A DNA stretch of 64,000 nucleotides from Rugalucina vietnamica (GCA_964017185.1 OZ024876.1:30777778-30841777), one strand, 5' to 3'; counted from the first letter of the stretch, positions 44,223-54,879 are shown. The notes: generated by a model from the sequence alone, not told the origin. Translations and numbers: made by a program.

Positions 44223-44391
44223 TTTTATTTGAGAGGTATGCTGGATGACAACAATGAAATACGAAAAGAAAGAAATAGAATGACACACAACAACATCTTT
44301 GTTGTAAACAATGTGGCAGTTAAATTGGCGAAAGTCGTCAGTTTTACTGTATTCATGTTGCTTAAGCTAGCTTCTATGCCTCAGATATCTT

Positions 44392-44462
44392 ATAACCCAG
44401 CGGGCACATGACGTCATGACGTCGCATCGACGTCGATCTGACGTAATGTGCCCGCTGGGTTA
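44392..44462. mobile_element. 70-bp miniature inverted-repeat element
   Basis: TAACCCAGCGGGCACAT and its exact complement ATGTGCCCGCTGGGTTA flank a 36-bp centre rich in GACGTC/ACGTC. It lies 6 bp beyond the stop codon of the fibrinogen-like gene, so it is probably in its 3' untranslated region. Confidence 0.85.
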
Positions 44463-44468
44463 AAGTGT

Positions 44469-45377
44469 TCAGATCTTTTGTATCATCATCGTCGTCTCTT
44501 TAAGCGGTAGCTCGGAACTTAAAGGCATCCATGCGTTGATGCCTAAGTAAGGTCCGTTTAGATCCGAATAAAGGCAGTTATAAAACCACCATGCTCCCGT
44601 GTAACGTACGGCACAAGCAAGGTCAGTGTGGCCGTCGTTGTCACGGTCTAGAGTAGAGAACATCTGACCATTGTGTTGGCTCAGCGAGTCCCCTGCATCT
44701 CCATGGTAATCTCCTACAGTAAGGCGGTAACCGTCACTTTCGTCAGATATTTGGAAAGTATCGTAGATCGCGTACGCTGTTACATTGTCCGTGTTCTTGA
44801 GAACAACCTTTAACCTGTAGCTGGACCGTGATGTTAGTTGATGTATTGCATCGTTACCAAACCAATATTCACCAGATGCATCACCAAAACCTTCCTTGTA
44901 ATCAGTCCAACTGCGATAGAAGTCGACTGACCCGTCGAATCGGTTTTGTATGACTGTCCAAAGTCCATCACAAGTTGACACACAGTTGACAAGTGCAGTT
45001 TTGTTTTCCGAATTGTGTGGATAAATTGTGTGAATGGCGTTTTGTCCAACTGCAATATTGAAGCTAGAACAGTCTGTAGGATAGTCTGTGGTTATGTTGG
45101 ATAAGCTTGGCTGACACGGTGACGTATCAGCTATCGTTGTGTGTTCCGTTGATTGAACAATTGATGTATGAATTGGGGTCGAATCTGTGACGCCTGACGT
45201 CAACGGAGCCGACAATGTCGTCGGGATAGGCAATCTAGGCGTTGGTATTCCTGTGGTGACCGTTCCGTTAGCCCCATTTGGAAGACTCCCTGTGGTGACC
45301 GTTCCGTTAGCTCCATTTACAAGACTTTGACCACCAGCTCTTGGACCCTCTCCCGTCGGTTGATTTTGCTCCTGAAT
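44469..45377 (-). CDS. Fibrinogen-related (FReD) type II membrane protein, exon 2
   Basis: After TTATTTCAG this exon reads IQEQNQPTGEGPRAGG, two repeats of NGANGTVTTG, a Ser/Thr/Pro-rich stalk, and a fibrinogen C-terminal domain from about CSSFNIA. Marks of the domain: CDGLWTVIQNRFDGSVDFYR, GFGDASGEYWFGNDAIHQLT, the calcium-loop-like DRDNDGHTDLACA, WWFYNC and the ending ETTMMIQKI before TGA. Six domain cysteines are present. FReD proteins bind sugars or acetyl groups and serve as pattern-recognition or adhesion molecules; here it would face outward. Open throughout, so probably functional. Confidence 0.9.
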   Translation of the reverse strand: MQEQNQPTGEGPRAGGQSLVNGANGTVTTGSLPNGANGTVTTGIPTPRLPIPTTLSAPLTSGVTDSTPIHTSIVQSTEHTTIADTSPCQPSLSNITTDYPTDCSSFNIAVGQNAIHTIYPHNSENKTALVNCVSTCDGLWTVIQNRFDGSVDFYRSWTDYKEGFGDASGEYWFGNDAIHQLTSRSSYRLKVVLKNTDNVTAYAIYDTFQISDESDGYRLTVGDYHGDAGDSLSQHNGQMFSTLDRDNDGHTDLACAVRYTGAWWFYNCLYSDLNGPYLGINAWMPLSSELPLKETTMMIQKI

Positions 45378-45489
45378 CTGAAATAAAATTACTAAGTCTC
45401 TTGATGATTGTTTTTAATTTAAACCATTAACAGTACCATTCAGTCTTTTGAGTTTTTTTCTCTCCCTACATATTATATTTTATTAAGCC

Positions 45490-45745
45490 AGCAGCCTAGT
45501 TGTGTTTAGTCCCTGTAACTGTACTAGTTTAATTTAAGTCGTTCATTGTATGTTACTGACCTTTTAAAAGGCGGAACTTCTGTTATGTTTATATTTTGTA
45601 AATAGTGTCGATTGTTGTACTGTTTTGTACCATTTTTGGACGTCTTCATATTTTAGATACATGCCTGTTAAGGTAGCTGAGTGACCACATTTTTGGAAAT
45701 AGCTGTGTACAAGGCTTATGGTATGTTCTCATTGCATACTACGTA
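45490..45745 (+). mobile_element. Worn Penelope-like 3' fragment in the FReD intron
   Basis: GGTAGCTGAGTGACCACATT, GAAATAGCTG and CTTATGGTATGTTCTCATTG follow the complemented tail order. Confidence 0.4.
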
Positions 45746-46120
45746 AACTTTGATAGGAATCAGAACTATATTTTTGTTCATAGGACATGTTTGTCATTCA
45801 TCCCCTCTTACTGGTTCATTCAACTGCGAAACTGTTTTGATAATCGAAATGTCGATACTTTGAGAAGATGAATGTCGAAAACGCACTTATGAAAATTTTC
45901 AGAAAAATGTGATTTTTGGTTAAAACCACGATTTTTTTTACCCAAAACATTTTTTCCGCTTAAAATATTGTCCTTTAGAGTTGCGAATGGAACAGAAAAC
46001 CGATTTGAACTACGGGCCTTGGTTTAGATTTTACAGCGTTTATACATCTCGACAAGGTTTGCGGTACGCCAGTCGCGTTGAAAAGGTTTTAAAAGTGTTA
46101 AAGTAAAAATAACAACTTAC

Positions 46121-46249
46121 TTTGTCATAAATTAGAATGCCTGTAGTTGTTAGGCTGGCTATGCATGTTGTTACCATAACAATGATGCTTAGATATAGAA
46201 ATTTTGTTCGCCTGTTAGCAACGGGCACATGGGCATCAGAAGCTTCCAT
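46121..46249 (-). CDS. Fibrinogen-related (FReD) type II membrane protein, exon 1
   Basis: From ATG: MEASDAHVPVANRRTKFLYL then SIIVMVTTCIASLTTTGILI, ending YDK at a GTAAGT donor, phase 0, 43 residues. A short basic cytoplasmic part (NRRTK) followed by about 22 hydrophobic residues is a signal anchor of type II topology. It joins in phase with the FReD exon across a 743-bp intron for a 345-residue protein. The gene lies wholly within USP intron 2 on the opposite strand. Confidence 0.8.
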
Positions 46250-46486
46250 TTTTGTGTGTGGATTGCAAATTTCGTGTTTACAAAATTAGTAGCTGAGAGA
46301 AGCAACATACACGATTGTTAATACAACCAAAAAGATTCAATTCTTTATAGATATAGACACAACTAATGATTACACGACAAAAAATAAATGTTTATCGATC
46401 GAAATAAAAGTCATTTTAAATGAAAATAAAAAAAGATGAAAGACGAACAAACGAAATATGAATACTGGCATTGTACTACATTATCC

Positions 46487-46703
46487 GAGATGCGAGTAAA
46501 CCGGTCTTCGGGGTTTCCGACCAGGTTCGATGTATGGTCATGAAAATTAGCTTGAAGTTGATTTCGGATTTACATTTAAGAAAGAGGAAGAGAGATTGAG
46601 CTATCCGAGGAGCGAAAACAAAGGCGCTAATCAGCTGTGCAGTTACCGATCTGCGCCTTTGTTTTCTCAAAGGCAAAAATCCGGTTTTCTAATGACACGG
46701 CTG
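46487..46703 (-). mobile_element. Palindrome-cored MITE, copy i
   Basis: TTTCCGACCAGGTTCGATG, GGAGCGAAAACAAAGGCGC, CCGGTTTTCTAATGACACGGCT. The core palindrome is shortened. Confidence 0.75.
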
Positions 46704-46922
46704 ACATGATCATCATCTTGTCAGGTTAAGTCTCAATATTTGAGCCGCCTCGTGGGAAAACCAACAATGTGGTTTCCGAACAGGTCCAACACCAACCGAC
46801 CTGTACAGTCACAGAAAAGAGCTAGAAGCTTGAAATTTTGGAGTTAAGTAGAGGAAGAATTGTACTATCCGAGTAGCGAAAACAAAGGCGCTGATCAGCT
46901 TCGCGGTTACCGCGAAGCTGAT

Positions 46923-48493
46923 GTATCTCTATCTCTATATACTGCCATACGCCCTCTAGGTAGGGTTGCGCATTGTCTGTTAGTATCAGACAGTTTAAAA
47001 GGATGAAAGTTTAGACAAGAATGAAGTGTGATAGTGAAGAATAAAAACAGATGATAGGTTAAAATAGGTGAGAGTAGCTAAAATCAGGTTAAAAACAAGC
47101 TTATCAGGGGTTATGGTCGAGAGTGTTGCAGCTTACAGATAGCAGCCTTAAAGGCATCCAATCTCTGTAAGCAAACAATAGACTCAGGGAGGGCATTCCA
47201 CTGAATAATGGCAAGGGGATAGAATGAATACTTGTAGAAATCTGTTGATGTTGATACCTGCCTGAAGGTCATAGAATGGCAGTATCTAGAGATCCTGTTG
47301 TTATACTGCACATAATCTGGGAGAGGGACTGCAACCAACCCATATACAATCTTATAAAAAAGACAAAGGCGGGCATCTGCCCGTCTTTGTTCCAATGTTC
47401 TCCAGCCGAGTTTGTTTAACATCTCAGTTACAGATGCCCTGCGATCAAAGTTGCTAGTGGTCCAGCGAGCAGCCCTTCGCTGGACCATTTCAATTTTAGA
47501 AATATGGTCTTTGGTATGCGGGTCCCATACCGCAGACGCATACTCCAACTGGGGTCTGACTAGGGTGTTATAGGCTGATTCCCTGACTTCCTGGTTTTTA
47601 CTTTTATTGTTGCGACGGATGTAGCCAAGAGACCGGTTTGCATTACCTACAACTCGATCAATGTGGGAGGTCCATGAGATATTGCTTCTGATGTCAACTC
47701 CAAGGTATCTAGCACAAGTGACAGTTTCCAACACCTGACCGTGGAGAATGTATTCTGATTTAATGGGGCTTTTGGAACCTGTCACCTGTACCACCTGGCA
47801 TTTTGAGGGATTGAACTGCATATCCCACTTCTTCTCCCACACTGACAGTAAGTCGAGGTCCTTTTGAAGTGCTGAGCTGTCTTCCTCACCCTTGATTGTG
47901 AGATACAGAGCAGTGTCATCCGCAAAAAGGCGTACTTGGGAAGAGATTTCATCGGGCAAGTCATTTATATATGCGAGGAAAAGAATCGGCCCCAATACAG
48001 ATCCCTGGGGGACACCTGAATTTACTGGTATTGAGTCCGACTCCTCCGCATCAATGACCACCCGCTGGGATCTGTTCCCAAGGAAAGCTTGAATCCAGCT
48101 TAGCACTTTACCTCTTATTCCATAATTGTGCAGTTTCCAGAGGAGCTTGCTGTGGTTGACTTTGTCAAAAGCCTTCGAAAAATCTAGTAATATCCTCCCA
48201 TTTGCATTCCTTGCAAGGTCCTCAATCATCATGACCAGTTGCGTTTCACAGGATCTTTTCTCCCTGAAACCATGTTGCAGGTCATACATGATTCCTTGTG
48301 CATCTAGATGTTTAACAATGTTTGATGCTAGGATGTGCTCTAGCACCTTGCAGAGAATGCAAGTGAGGGAAATGGGTCTATAATTAGCCGCAGAGGATTT
48401 GTCTCCTTTTTTGAAGACTGGCATTACATTAGCTGTAACCCAGTCAGAAGGTAGCTTTCCTGTTTGGAGAGATTTTTCAAAAATGATTTTTAT
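46923..48493 (-). mobile_element. LINE (non-LTR retrotransposon), 5'-truncated
   Basis: Minus-oriented, with a 3' tail of short AGAGATA-like repeats (46923-46945) and a 5' break inside the RT region. It is inserted in a MITE. Target duplication at most 2-3 bp (AT/GAT). Confidence 0.85.
47111..48489 (-). CDS. LINE reverse transcriptase (N-terminally truncated)
   Basis: About 460 open residues. RT landmarks in order: LPSDWVTANVMPVFKKGDKS, NYRPISLTCILCKVLEHI, GRILLDFSKAFDKVNHSKLL (first catalytic Asp), NSGVPQGSVLGPILFLAYIN, VRLFADDTALY (FADD box), then KCQVVQVTGSKSP and the post-RT ASAVWDPHTKDHISKIEMVQ. No internal stop, so it is young, but the endonuclease and ORF1 are missing. The upstream extension of the open frame (to 48649) is MITE sequence read by chance. 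Belongs to the Jockey/CR1 side of LINEs; exact clade unsure. Confidence 0.85.
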
Positions 48494-48549
48494 ATCTGCG
48501 CCTTTGTTTTCGCCTATGCAGATTGTTGGTTTTCCCATAGGGCGGCTCA

Positions 48550-49079
48550 TTTGATGATTGGAAACGAAACATTGATATAAACATGCATGAACTTTATTTT
48601 TTAATCTTTTGGTGATAAAACTTTTCTTAAATTTAAAACTGAGCGTCAAATTTTATTGACATATTTCTTACGTATATAATTAAACAGGGACAGTAGATTG
48701 TATTATAGATCACTGAATTAAATAATGATTTGATGCCTCACCTCGATAGTGCACATACTCTGACCGTGCCGCTTGACCTCTGACATAGATATTCATTTGT
48801 TGATCAGACTGCTTAAATAAATACATGCTATATGTTTTAAATCGTGCGACTAATGGTAATCAATGTATGACCATGTGTTTCACTTGGCACTGGGAAAATG
48901 TGTAAAACAAATTAAATTTTAAAACCAAACCTGAAGTCCCTAAAATTAAAGTAGACTCACCCGAATGATTACGGTGGAAGAATCCATTCGTCATTAATGG
49001 GTTAAGGTCGACCTTCACTTGACATTTTCCTTAACGTGATGGGATTTAAATGCTAACGGTTATTCGAAACAAATTCTAA
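48550..49079. other. USP intron 2, nothing recognised
   Basis: AT-rich intron sequence without visible elements. Confidence 0.5.
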
Positions 49080-49325
49080 AAACTAGCTATTTCCCCATAG
49101 GCGGCCACTCAGTTACTATTTCCCCATAGGTGGCCACTCAGTTACCCAAACTTAACTAAGAATATGATTGTACATAAGGCGCAAACAGCACACAAATTCA
49201 ACACCAAAACATAAAACAATTAAAACCACCGTAGAAGTATCGCCTTGGAACGATCATAAAATTACTGGCGGGCTTAAACTAGTTTTATAAGTACTTAACC
49301 TCGCCCTCAGCTTCTACAGTGGTTC
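49080..49325 (-). mobile_element. Penelope-like 3' fragment
   Basis: CCATAGGTGGCCACTCAGTT (duplicated with a GGCGGCC variant), GTACATAAGGCGCAAACAGC and ACTGGCGGGCTTAAACTAGT match 24515-24700 with moderate divergence. Confidence 0.75.
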
Positions 49326-49391
49326 TCCAACAGATTACATCCGTGTATTTTCTGATCATCTATGACCATGATGACTACTTATATTTTTCAG

Positions 49392-49504
49392 CTGTAAACT
49401 TGATGACTGGTGATCCCGATCTGATATCAAAGATGATTCATGAGCAGAGAAATCATGTCGAGTCTACTGTAAACCATCTAAAGACAAAACTCAGAGATTT
49501 TAAA
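49392..49504 (+). CDS. Universal stress protein, exon 3
   Basis: After ATATTTTTCAG: completes Thr, then VNLMTGDPDLISKMIHEQRN, HVESTVNHLKTKLRDFK, ending at GTATGTAAG in phase 0. This is the helix region between the two halves of the Usp fold. Confidence 0.9.
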
Positions 49505-49792
49505 GTATGTAAGCCTTCACAAATTTTGTCATGATTCCTCTATTATTCATATTATGAGCTTTGTACCCGATCTACTGAATTGGCCACAGAAAGTTATCTT
49601 TTAAACCCTCATCAAAACTCTGGAGAATTCTGGGATGTGTGGGTGGATTACATTTTACTTTTTGTTTTAGGTCACCCATTTAAACCCTTATGAGAAGTAG
49701 CAAGACGCGTTTCTGGATTGCCAGTGTCGTGAAAAGATGTTTGTATTGAATCCCTAAATTGTTTCGACGTTTTCGTTTGTTATTTTTTTCAG

Positions 49793-50002
49793 CTGAGAGG
49801 TCAGGTCCTTCAATTGCACGGTTCGAAACCCGGAGAGGCCATCATAGAGGCTGCGGACAGGGAGGACGTGGATCTGATAGTAGTCGGAGGGCGTGGTACC
49901 AACACCCTGAGGAGGACTTTCCTGGGCAGTGTCAGCGATTACGTTATTCACCACGCCCACAAACCTGTCATTGTTTGTAAAACGGAACACCCTAAAAAGT
50001 AG
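49793..50002 (+). CDS. Universal stress protein, exon 4
   Basis: After TATTTTTTTCAG: LRGQVLQLHGSKPGEAIIEA, DREDVDLIVVGGRGTNTLRR, TFLGSVSDYVIHHAHKPVIV, CKTEHPKK and TAG. It contains the complete ATP-binding signature G-x2-G-x9-G-S (GGRG, nine residues, GS), so the protein is expected to bind ATP, unlike UspA-type members lacking it. Confidence 0.95.
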   Translation: MRGQVLQLHGSKPGEAIIEAADREDVDLIVVGGRGTNTLRRTFLGSVSDYVIHHAHKPVIVCKTEHPKK

Positions 50003-50084
50003 TCGATCTGCATATATCGACAATGATTGAATCCACATCTAAAATATCGCATATTTGTTACTTTTGAAAATTTCGCAATGTATA

Positions 50085-50984
50085 CAGTCAGACATAAGTT
50101 AAGCATCACCCTAACATTTTTCTAAATGTATTTTTCATTAAACATAACTTCAAAACTACAATGAATTAGTAAAGGTCTTTAACTCACGTCTATCCCTGAC
50201 TGTTTAGGTCTGTCTGAATGGCTTTTTACCATGTCGCTCAAGTTATATGGTGTACTAGATACACCTACCCCTATTTTGGGGTATTGCCATTAAAAGTTGT
50301 ATTAATGTCCCCTATATGATCGCAAATGGGATTCTATAGGCATGGAAAGAAAGTAGTATCATGTTGTAAAAATGTCCCAAAAAAGTTTTCTTCTACCAAA
50401 GGTTGAACGGCAGTTACATGCTGATTCATCCTTGTTTATTAGCACGGCGTTTTCACTATGTAACATGCCATTCTTTAAACGCCCATAACTGTTGATGTTT
50501 TAGATATATTTATCTGAAATTTTCAGACTGATTATGGTTTTGAAATTGTAACAAAATGGCATTATCTTTTTACGCTGTTTGGCGGTTTAAAAGATATGCA
50601 TTTTTCTGGCGGCCATCTTGGATTTATGCAAACTGCAAGAATTGTCCAAAGTTGACAGCCTGTCATTCAAGCCAGATTGGTTCTATGACACCCGTAAAGG
50701 ACAGAGAAACAAAGAACTCCACAGCACTAAACATTTCGAGGTCAAAGTTAAAGCCTTTTAGCAGCGTCATATGGACTAGGAAACAGCGATTTTTGGCGAT
50801 GTGGGGGTGTGTCTGCTTAAACAAAGCCTACATATTTACCTTAAGAACAACCTCATCCGCGTTTGCTTTAATTTATTACCAATATCACAAATATCACAAA
50901 TATTAAAAGAAAATATTTCTGTATTGAAGGTTTTACTGATTATTTCGGAAAATATTCAAGTGATGCTTATATTTTGTCCGACTG
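50085..50984. mobile_element. Tc1/mariner-like non-autonomous element
   Basis: CAGTCAGACATAAGTTAAGC at the left mirrors GCTTATATTTTGTCCGACTG at the right. TA flanks both ends (50083-50084, 50985-50986). Length 900 bp. No transposase motif is recognised in the interior. It begins 83 bp after the USP stop codon and may lie in its 3' untranslated region. Confidence 0.75.
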
Positions 50985-50986
50985 TA

Positions 50987-52676
50987 TATTTTACGACTGA
51001 CTAGTGCCGGGCAGTGAATACAGGAGAAGATCTACCCTAAGTGAAGCATTGCAATTCTTAAGTCGATTAAAGTATTTTAAAGACTAAACGAACCTTTGTC
51101 ATGATAAAGATGAGGTCGTTACAGTACTCTCTATATCAAAGAAAGTAACCATTACACTGGTTAAATCAGCTGATGACGAACACCCAATTGTTTTAAAGAA
51201 TTTGGATGAGAATCTAACAATTATCAATATTCTCTGGTAATATGAAATATTTTATCATTTTTATTATCGCCTTGATTTGTAACTTAACGGTCAGTCACAT
51301 CATCTCCCTTTTTTGTAAGACTTCCATTTTCTGTAGAAGAAATGAAACGAGTTTACCGACAGGAACTGACTATTGAAAGGCAGAAAGTGATTGGCTAGAT
51401 CTATTCCGACCAATCATACATTTGGTCTTAAAACTGGTTCGGTATTCTTTGCTGTGGATGGACTTGATTTAGCGATTATGAGTGTACACAGTCGTTTCAC
51501 AAGTCGTTTCGTCTCCTGGGCACAAAATTTCGGTTCTGTATTTTGATTAGGTCGAATGTTCAACAGAACATGACACCCCACCACACAAAAGGATAGACCG
51601 AGGTATAAAAATGTAACGCGATGTAGGTAAGACAGTTGATCTGCATGTATATCCTGACAGATAACCATTCTTACGCAATCCAGGACTAAATGAATGGTGG
51701 TGTAGATCTAAATATCAGATAAACGGGCGATACTAGCTTTTTTAAAAGCTATCCTTGTCATAACTTAAAATGATCCCCTACCAATAATTCACACTTAGTT
51801 GGGGAACCAAGGAGAGATTTTGGCTAACCCTTGCACCCGAAAATAATACGGTTAAATTGTATATTGTTGAAAAGGTAATTATATGGGGTATCTGAAACCA
51901 CTGAAAAGAAATCACGATCGACTTGCATAACAACACAGCAGGCGTTTTTCTACGGTAGCCCATTAAGTACTTGTGAAAAATAAGATTGATAAACTATCCA
52001 ATAACTTCTACCAGAATTAAGTAAATCGGCTAAAATTCGGCAAATATAATGACTAACATCTGTATCAATATTCGTATCAAGGATGGTTCTTTACATGCAG
52101 TGGTTGTCGTTTTATAGACATTTGATTGAGCGAGCCCCGATTTTGCAATTTTACTTTTACAATTATTTGCCTCTGAGTCCATCTAAAATGCATTTATTGC
52201 TCGAAAGCGCATTTTATGTTTATTTCTAAATATGTTTAAGTCAGTAATAGCAAAAAGAATTCAGATTGATACGTCGTTGATGTTTTCCCACAAAAATGTT
52301 CAAAAATACACTTTTTAACATAATTTTTATGTCCTCCAAATTTAATGAGTTTGAACACCGTGCATCGTCAGAATGGTGTTTGTGAGTATTATATAAAATA
52401 ATCACGTTCCTTTTTTAACAAACCTGTGGCACGAATTGAGAGTCAAGTTGTGGAAAAATATCGTGTGTGTTTTACACTTTTTTATTTTTTGCCGTTACTT
52501 TACATGAAAAGTCAGAAAGGAGATAAAAACAATTCAGTAAGTTGTATCAATCTCTAAAACATCCTGCTTTGTTTTTATCTCTATATATACTTAGAGGAAA
52601 AAATAAGTCAGTTGAGGCCTAAAGAAAAATAATGGTCTGCTTTTGCCTCCAGGCAAAGCTTATATATTCTAATGAC
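50987..52676. other. Intergenic, nothing recognised
   Basis: 1.7 kb without a gene or repeat that I can name. An 84-residue minus frame at 51414-51668 has no recognisable motif. Confidence 0.5.
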
Positions 52677-52920
52677 TGATCATCTGATTACTGGTTAACC
52701 ACTCTGGTCTGAGCCCGCCCAGGAAACGCGGTTCAAGTCAAACCGTCCATACGTATAAGCCTTTTGTGGCTTAATTTTAATGGTTATATTTCAAACACTT
52801 GCTGGATGTAATGCTATTCTCACTTTGAGAATAAGTCACAAAAATGGAGACAACGTCCCAACATGACCTTAGCTGTTGACTGGGGCGTAAAGCATCAATT
52901 CAAACAAACATACAACACAC
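52677..52920 (+). mobile_element. tRNA-derived SINE
   Basis: CTGATCATCTGATTACTGGT, B-box-like GCGGTTCAAGTC, CGTCCATACGTATAAGCC, then CAACGTCCCAACATGACC and GTTGACTGGGGCGTAAAGCA. Plus-strand sister of 20862-21110. Confidence 0.7.
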
Positions 52921-53418
52921 CCTGCTTTTTTTCTATATACATATATAATTCCTATCAACCTCAAGTGTCGTGTCTGCAGTCTATATAATTTATAATATGG
53001 TTCTGAAGAAAATTTTAAAGGTTTATCTTGACATGACGTCTTTCTCGGTTACGTGACCTGGCCACTGTATACAGTTTTTGTTTCTGCCTGTCTAAGGATG
53101 CTCGACATGAATTTCGTCTTTGATTGACGAAGTAGTTTCAAGGGAGAAGATCTTTCACAAGTAGCCCAAGGACAACGACTGTTCACCAGAGAGTTAGAGA
53201 AAACGGTCACTAGACAAAAGAAGATGCTTCCTATGAAATTTGGCTTTGATTGGCCATGCGCTTTCAGAGGAAATGATGTTTGAATATTATGGTAATATAC
53301 ATGTATATTGTACCGAGGTCGGTTTGAAGGGTTTTTAACCATATATGAACATGGCGGCCATCTTGATCATGTGACCTGGATTATTGATATACAAAATTGT
53401 TCCTCTTCCTATAGATGC

Positions 53419-53430
53419 TTCATATAAAAT
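53419..53430. repeat. 12-bp target-site duplication TTCATATAAAAT
   Basis: Repeated exactly at 53818-53829 on the other side of the Penelope-like fragment. Confidence 0.75.
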
Positions 53431-53817
53431 TTGACGTGTTCATTGACGACTCAGAGTTTTACCACGAGGACCAAACAATTTACTAAAAATTGTGAATCAC
53501 TGCAGAAACTGAGGGTGAGGTTAGGATCCTGTAAAACTAGTTTAAGCCCGCCAGTTGATCGTTCCAAGGCGACACTTCTGTGGTGGTTCTTATTGTGCTA
53601 TGTCTTGGGTTTGAAATTTTGTGCTTTTAGCACCTTACGTACGTTTTCATTATTTTAGTTAAGATTGGGTAACTGAGTGGCCGCCTTTTTGAAAACGGCT
53701 TACGATATGTTTTCTTAGTATGAGTACCTGATTGTTATTTTTTTTCCCATCTCGGTTTTTTGGAGTTGGAATCTCTTTGTGTTAGTACCATTTTCTGATC
53801 ATTGCCTACTATTTATT
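53431..53817 (+). mobile_element. Penelope-like element, 5'-truncated 3' end
   Basis: Plus-oriented tail: ACGAGGACCAAACAATTTAC, AGCCCGCCAGTTGATCGTTC, GGGTAACTGAGTGGCCGCC, CCCATCTCGGTTTTTTGGAG and GATCATTGCCTACT at the 3' end. Flanked by the 12-bp duplication. Confidence 0.85.
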
Positions 53818-53955
53818 TTCATATAAAATATGGCTTTGATTGGTCAAGTGGTTTCGGAGAGAACTTTGTAAATGTGGCCGGACGCACAGACGCACGCCGG
53901 CTCGAGTCCCATCCTATAAACTCCATATGAGCCCTCGGCTCAGGTGAGCTAAAAT

Positions 53956-54060
53956 GATAGACGACGACGGACGGACGACAGATAGGTGATCGAATGTTGG
54001 GTATTTGCCTATTCTATAAGCTCAACGTGTGAGCCGGACTGCTCATATGAGCTATAAACA
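53956..54060 (-). mobile_element. HBR terminal fragment
   Basis: A second, short HBR 5' end: (GGAC)n-like stretch, CTATTCTATAAGCTC, GCTCATATGAGCTATAAAC. Confidence 0.6.
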
Positions 54061-54472
54061 AAGTTTAAAACGTGAAAATACCTTGAAATAACAGCTCACT
54101 AAAGTCTGGATGACAAACGGCTGCCCATACCTTTAAATGCATTTTAGTTCTCACAAAGTTCTTAGATGATAAGACCATTGTATTAGGTTCAAAATTAGTG
54201 TACAATATTATACGGGTTCTCACAAAGCGAGTGTGCATGAAAGATAATTGTTACAGACACATCAACGGCGTTCCATACAAAATGCACTGTTTTATCGAAA
54301 TGCAATTCGCAGCGTATTTCTATACAGTGGTTCCATATCAAGCACTGATCATGCTACCAATATATAAAAATCCAGCCATATCAAAGTTGGGTGCAATTTT
54401 TTTGTCATTTTGCAAGATACGCGATTTCGATTCCCCAACTAACTGGAATCCGGTGGCATTAAAGGAGCCGCG
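54061..54472. other. Intergenic, nothing recognised
   Basis: The open frame here runs into MITE copy k and shows no domain. Confidence 0.5.
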
Positions 54473-54473
54473 T

Positions 54474-54667
54474 CATGAGAAAACCGGATTTTTGTCAATA
54501 CGTAAACAAAGCCGCAGATCCTGCGAAGCTGATCAGTGCCTTTGTTTTCGTTACTTCTTCTTAAATTCGAAATTTCAAGCCTCTAGTCTTTCTCTGTGAC
54601 TGCACATGCCGGTTTGTGTCAGACCTGGTCGGAAACCCCGAAGACCAGTTTTCTCGAGTCGCGGCTT
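54474..54667 (+). mobile_element. Palindrome-cored MITE, copy k
   Basis: GGAGCCGCGTCATGAGAAAA to TTTTCTCGAGTCGCGGCTT. The core palindrome is partly deleted. Confidence 0.75.
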
Positions 54668-54879
54668 AAATTTCTGAATCTGGCAATGGGTAATATAACA
54701 ATAATCCTATAAGAGTGGGTACTTAAACGCGACTTAACTGAGCATGATAACTTTTTTATGGGACACGCGTCGGAAATCTTCAAGTGAGTGCTATTTAATT
54801 GCACGGGAAAGGCGACTTTAATGAGAAACGATCTTTAATACTTCCTTCATAAACTGAAAGGCTACTGAATCAGAGTATC

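Larger units (their letters stand above)
46741..48549 (-). mobile_element. Palindrome-cored MITE, copy j, split by a LINE
   Basis: The left part 46741-46922 (TGAGCCGCCTCGTGGG to CGCGAAGCTGAT) and the right part 48494-48549 (ATCTGCGCCTTTG to GGGCGGCTCA) together match copy b. The LINE sits exactly at the shared AT. Confidence 0.85.
53050..53955 (-). mobile_element. HBR dispersed repeat, partial, split by a Penelope-like insertion
   Basis: CATGGCGGCCATCTTGATCA, GTCATGTGACC complement module, and at the right end CGGCTCAGGTGAGCTAAAA. Interrupted at 53431-53817. Confidence 0.75.

Noticed and set aside
50556-50906. 116-residue plus frame inside the Tc1/mariner-like element
   Set aside because: No DDE/D or helix-turn-helix motif; likely chance in a non-autonomous element.
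51414-51668. 84-residue minus frame
   Set aside because: No domain and no supporting splice context.
54198-54599. 133-residue plus frame
   Set aside because: Its second half is MITE copy k; the first half has no motif.
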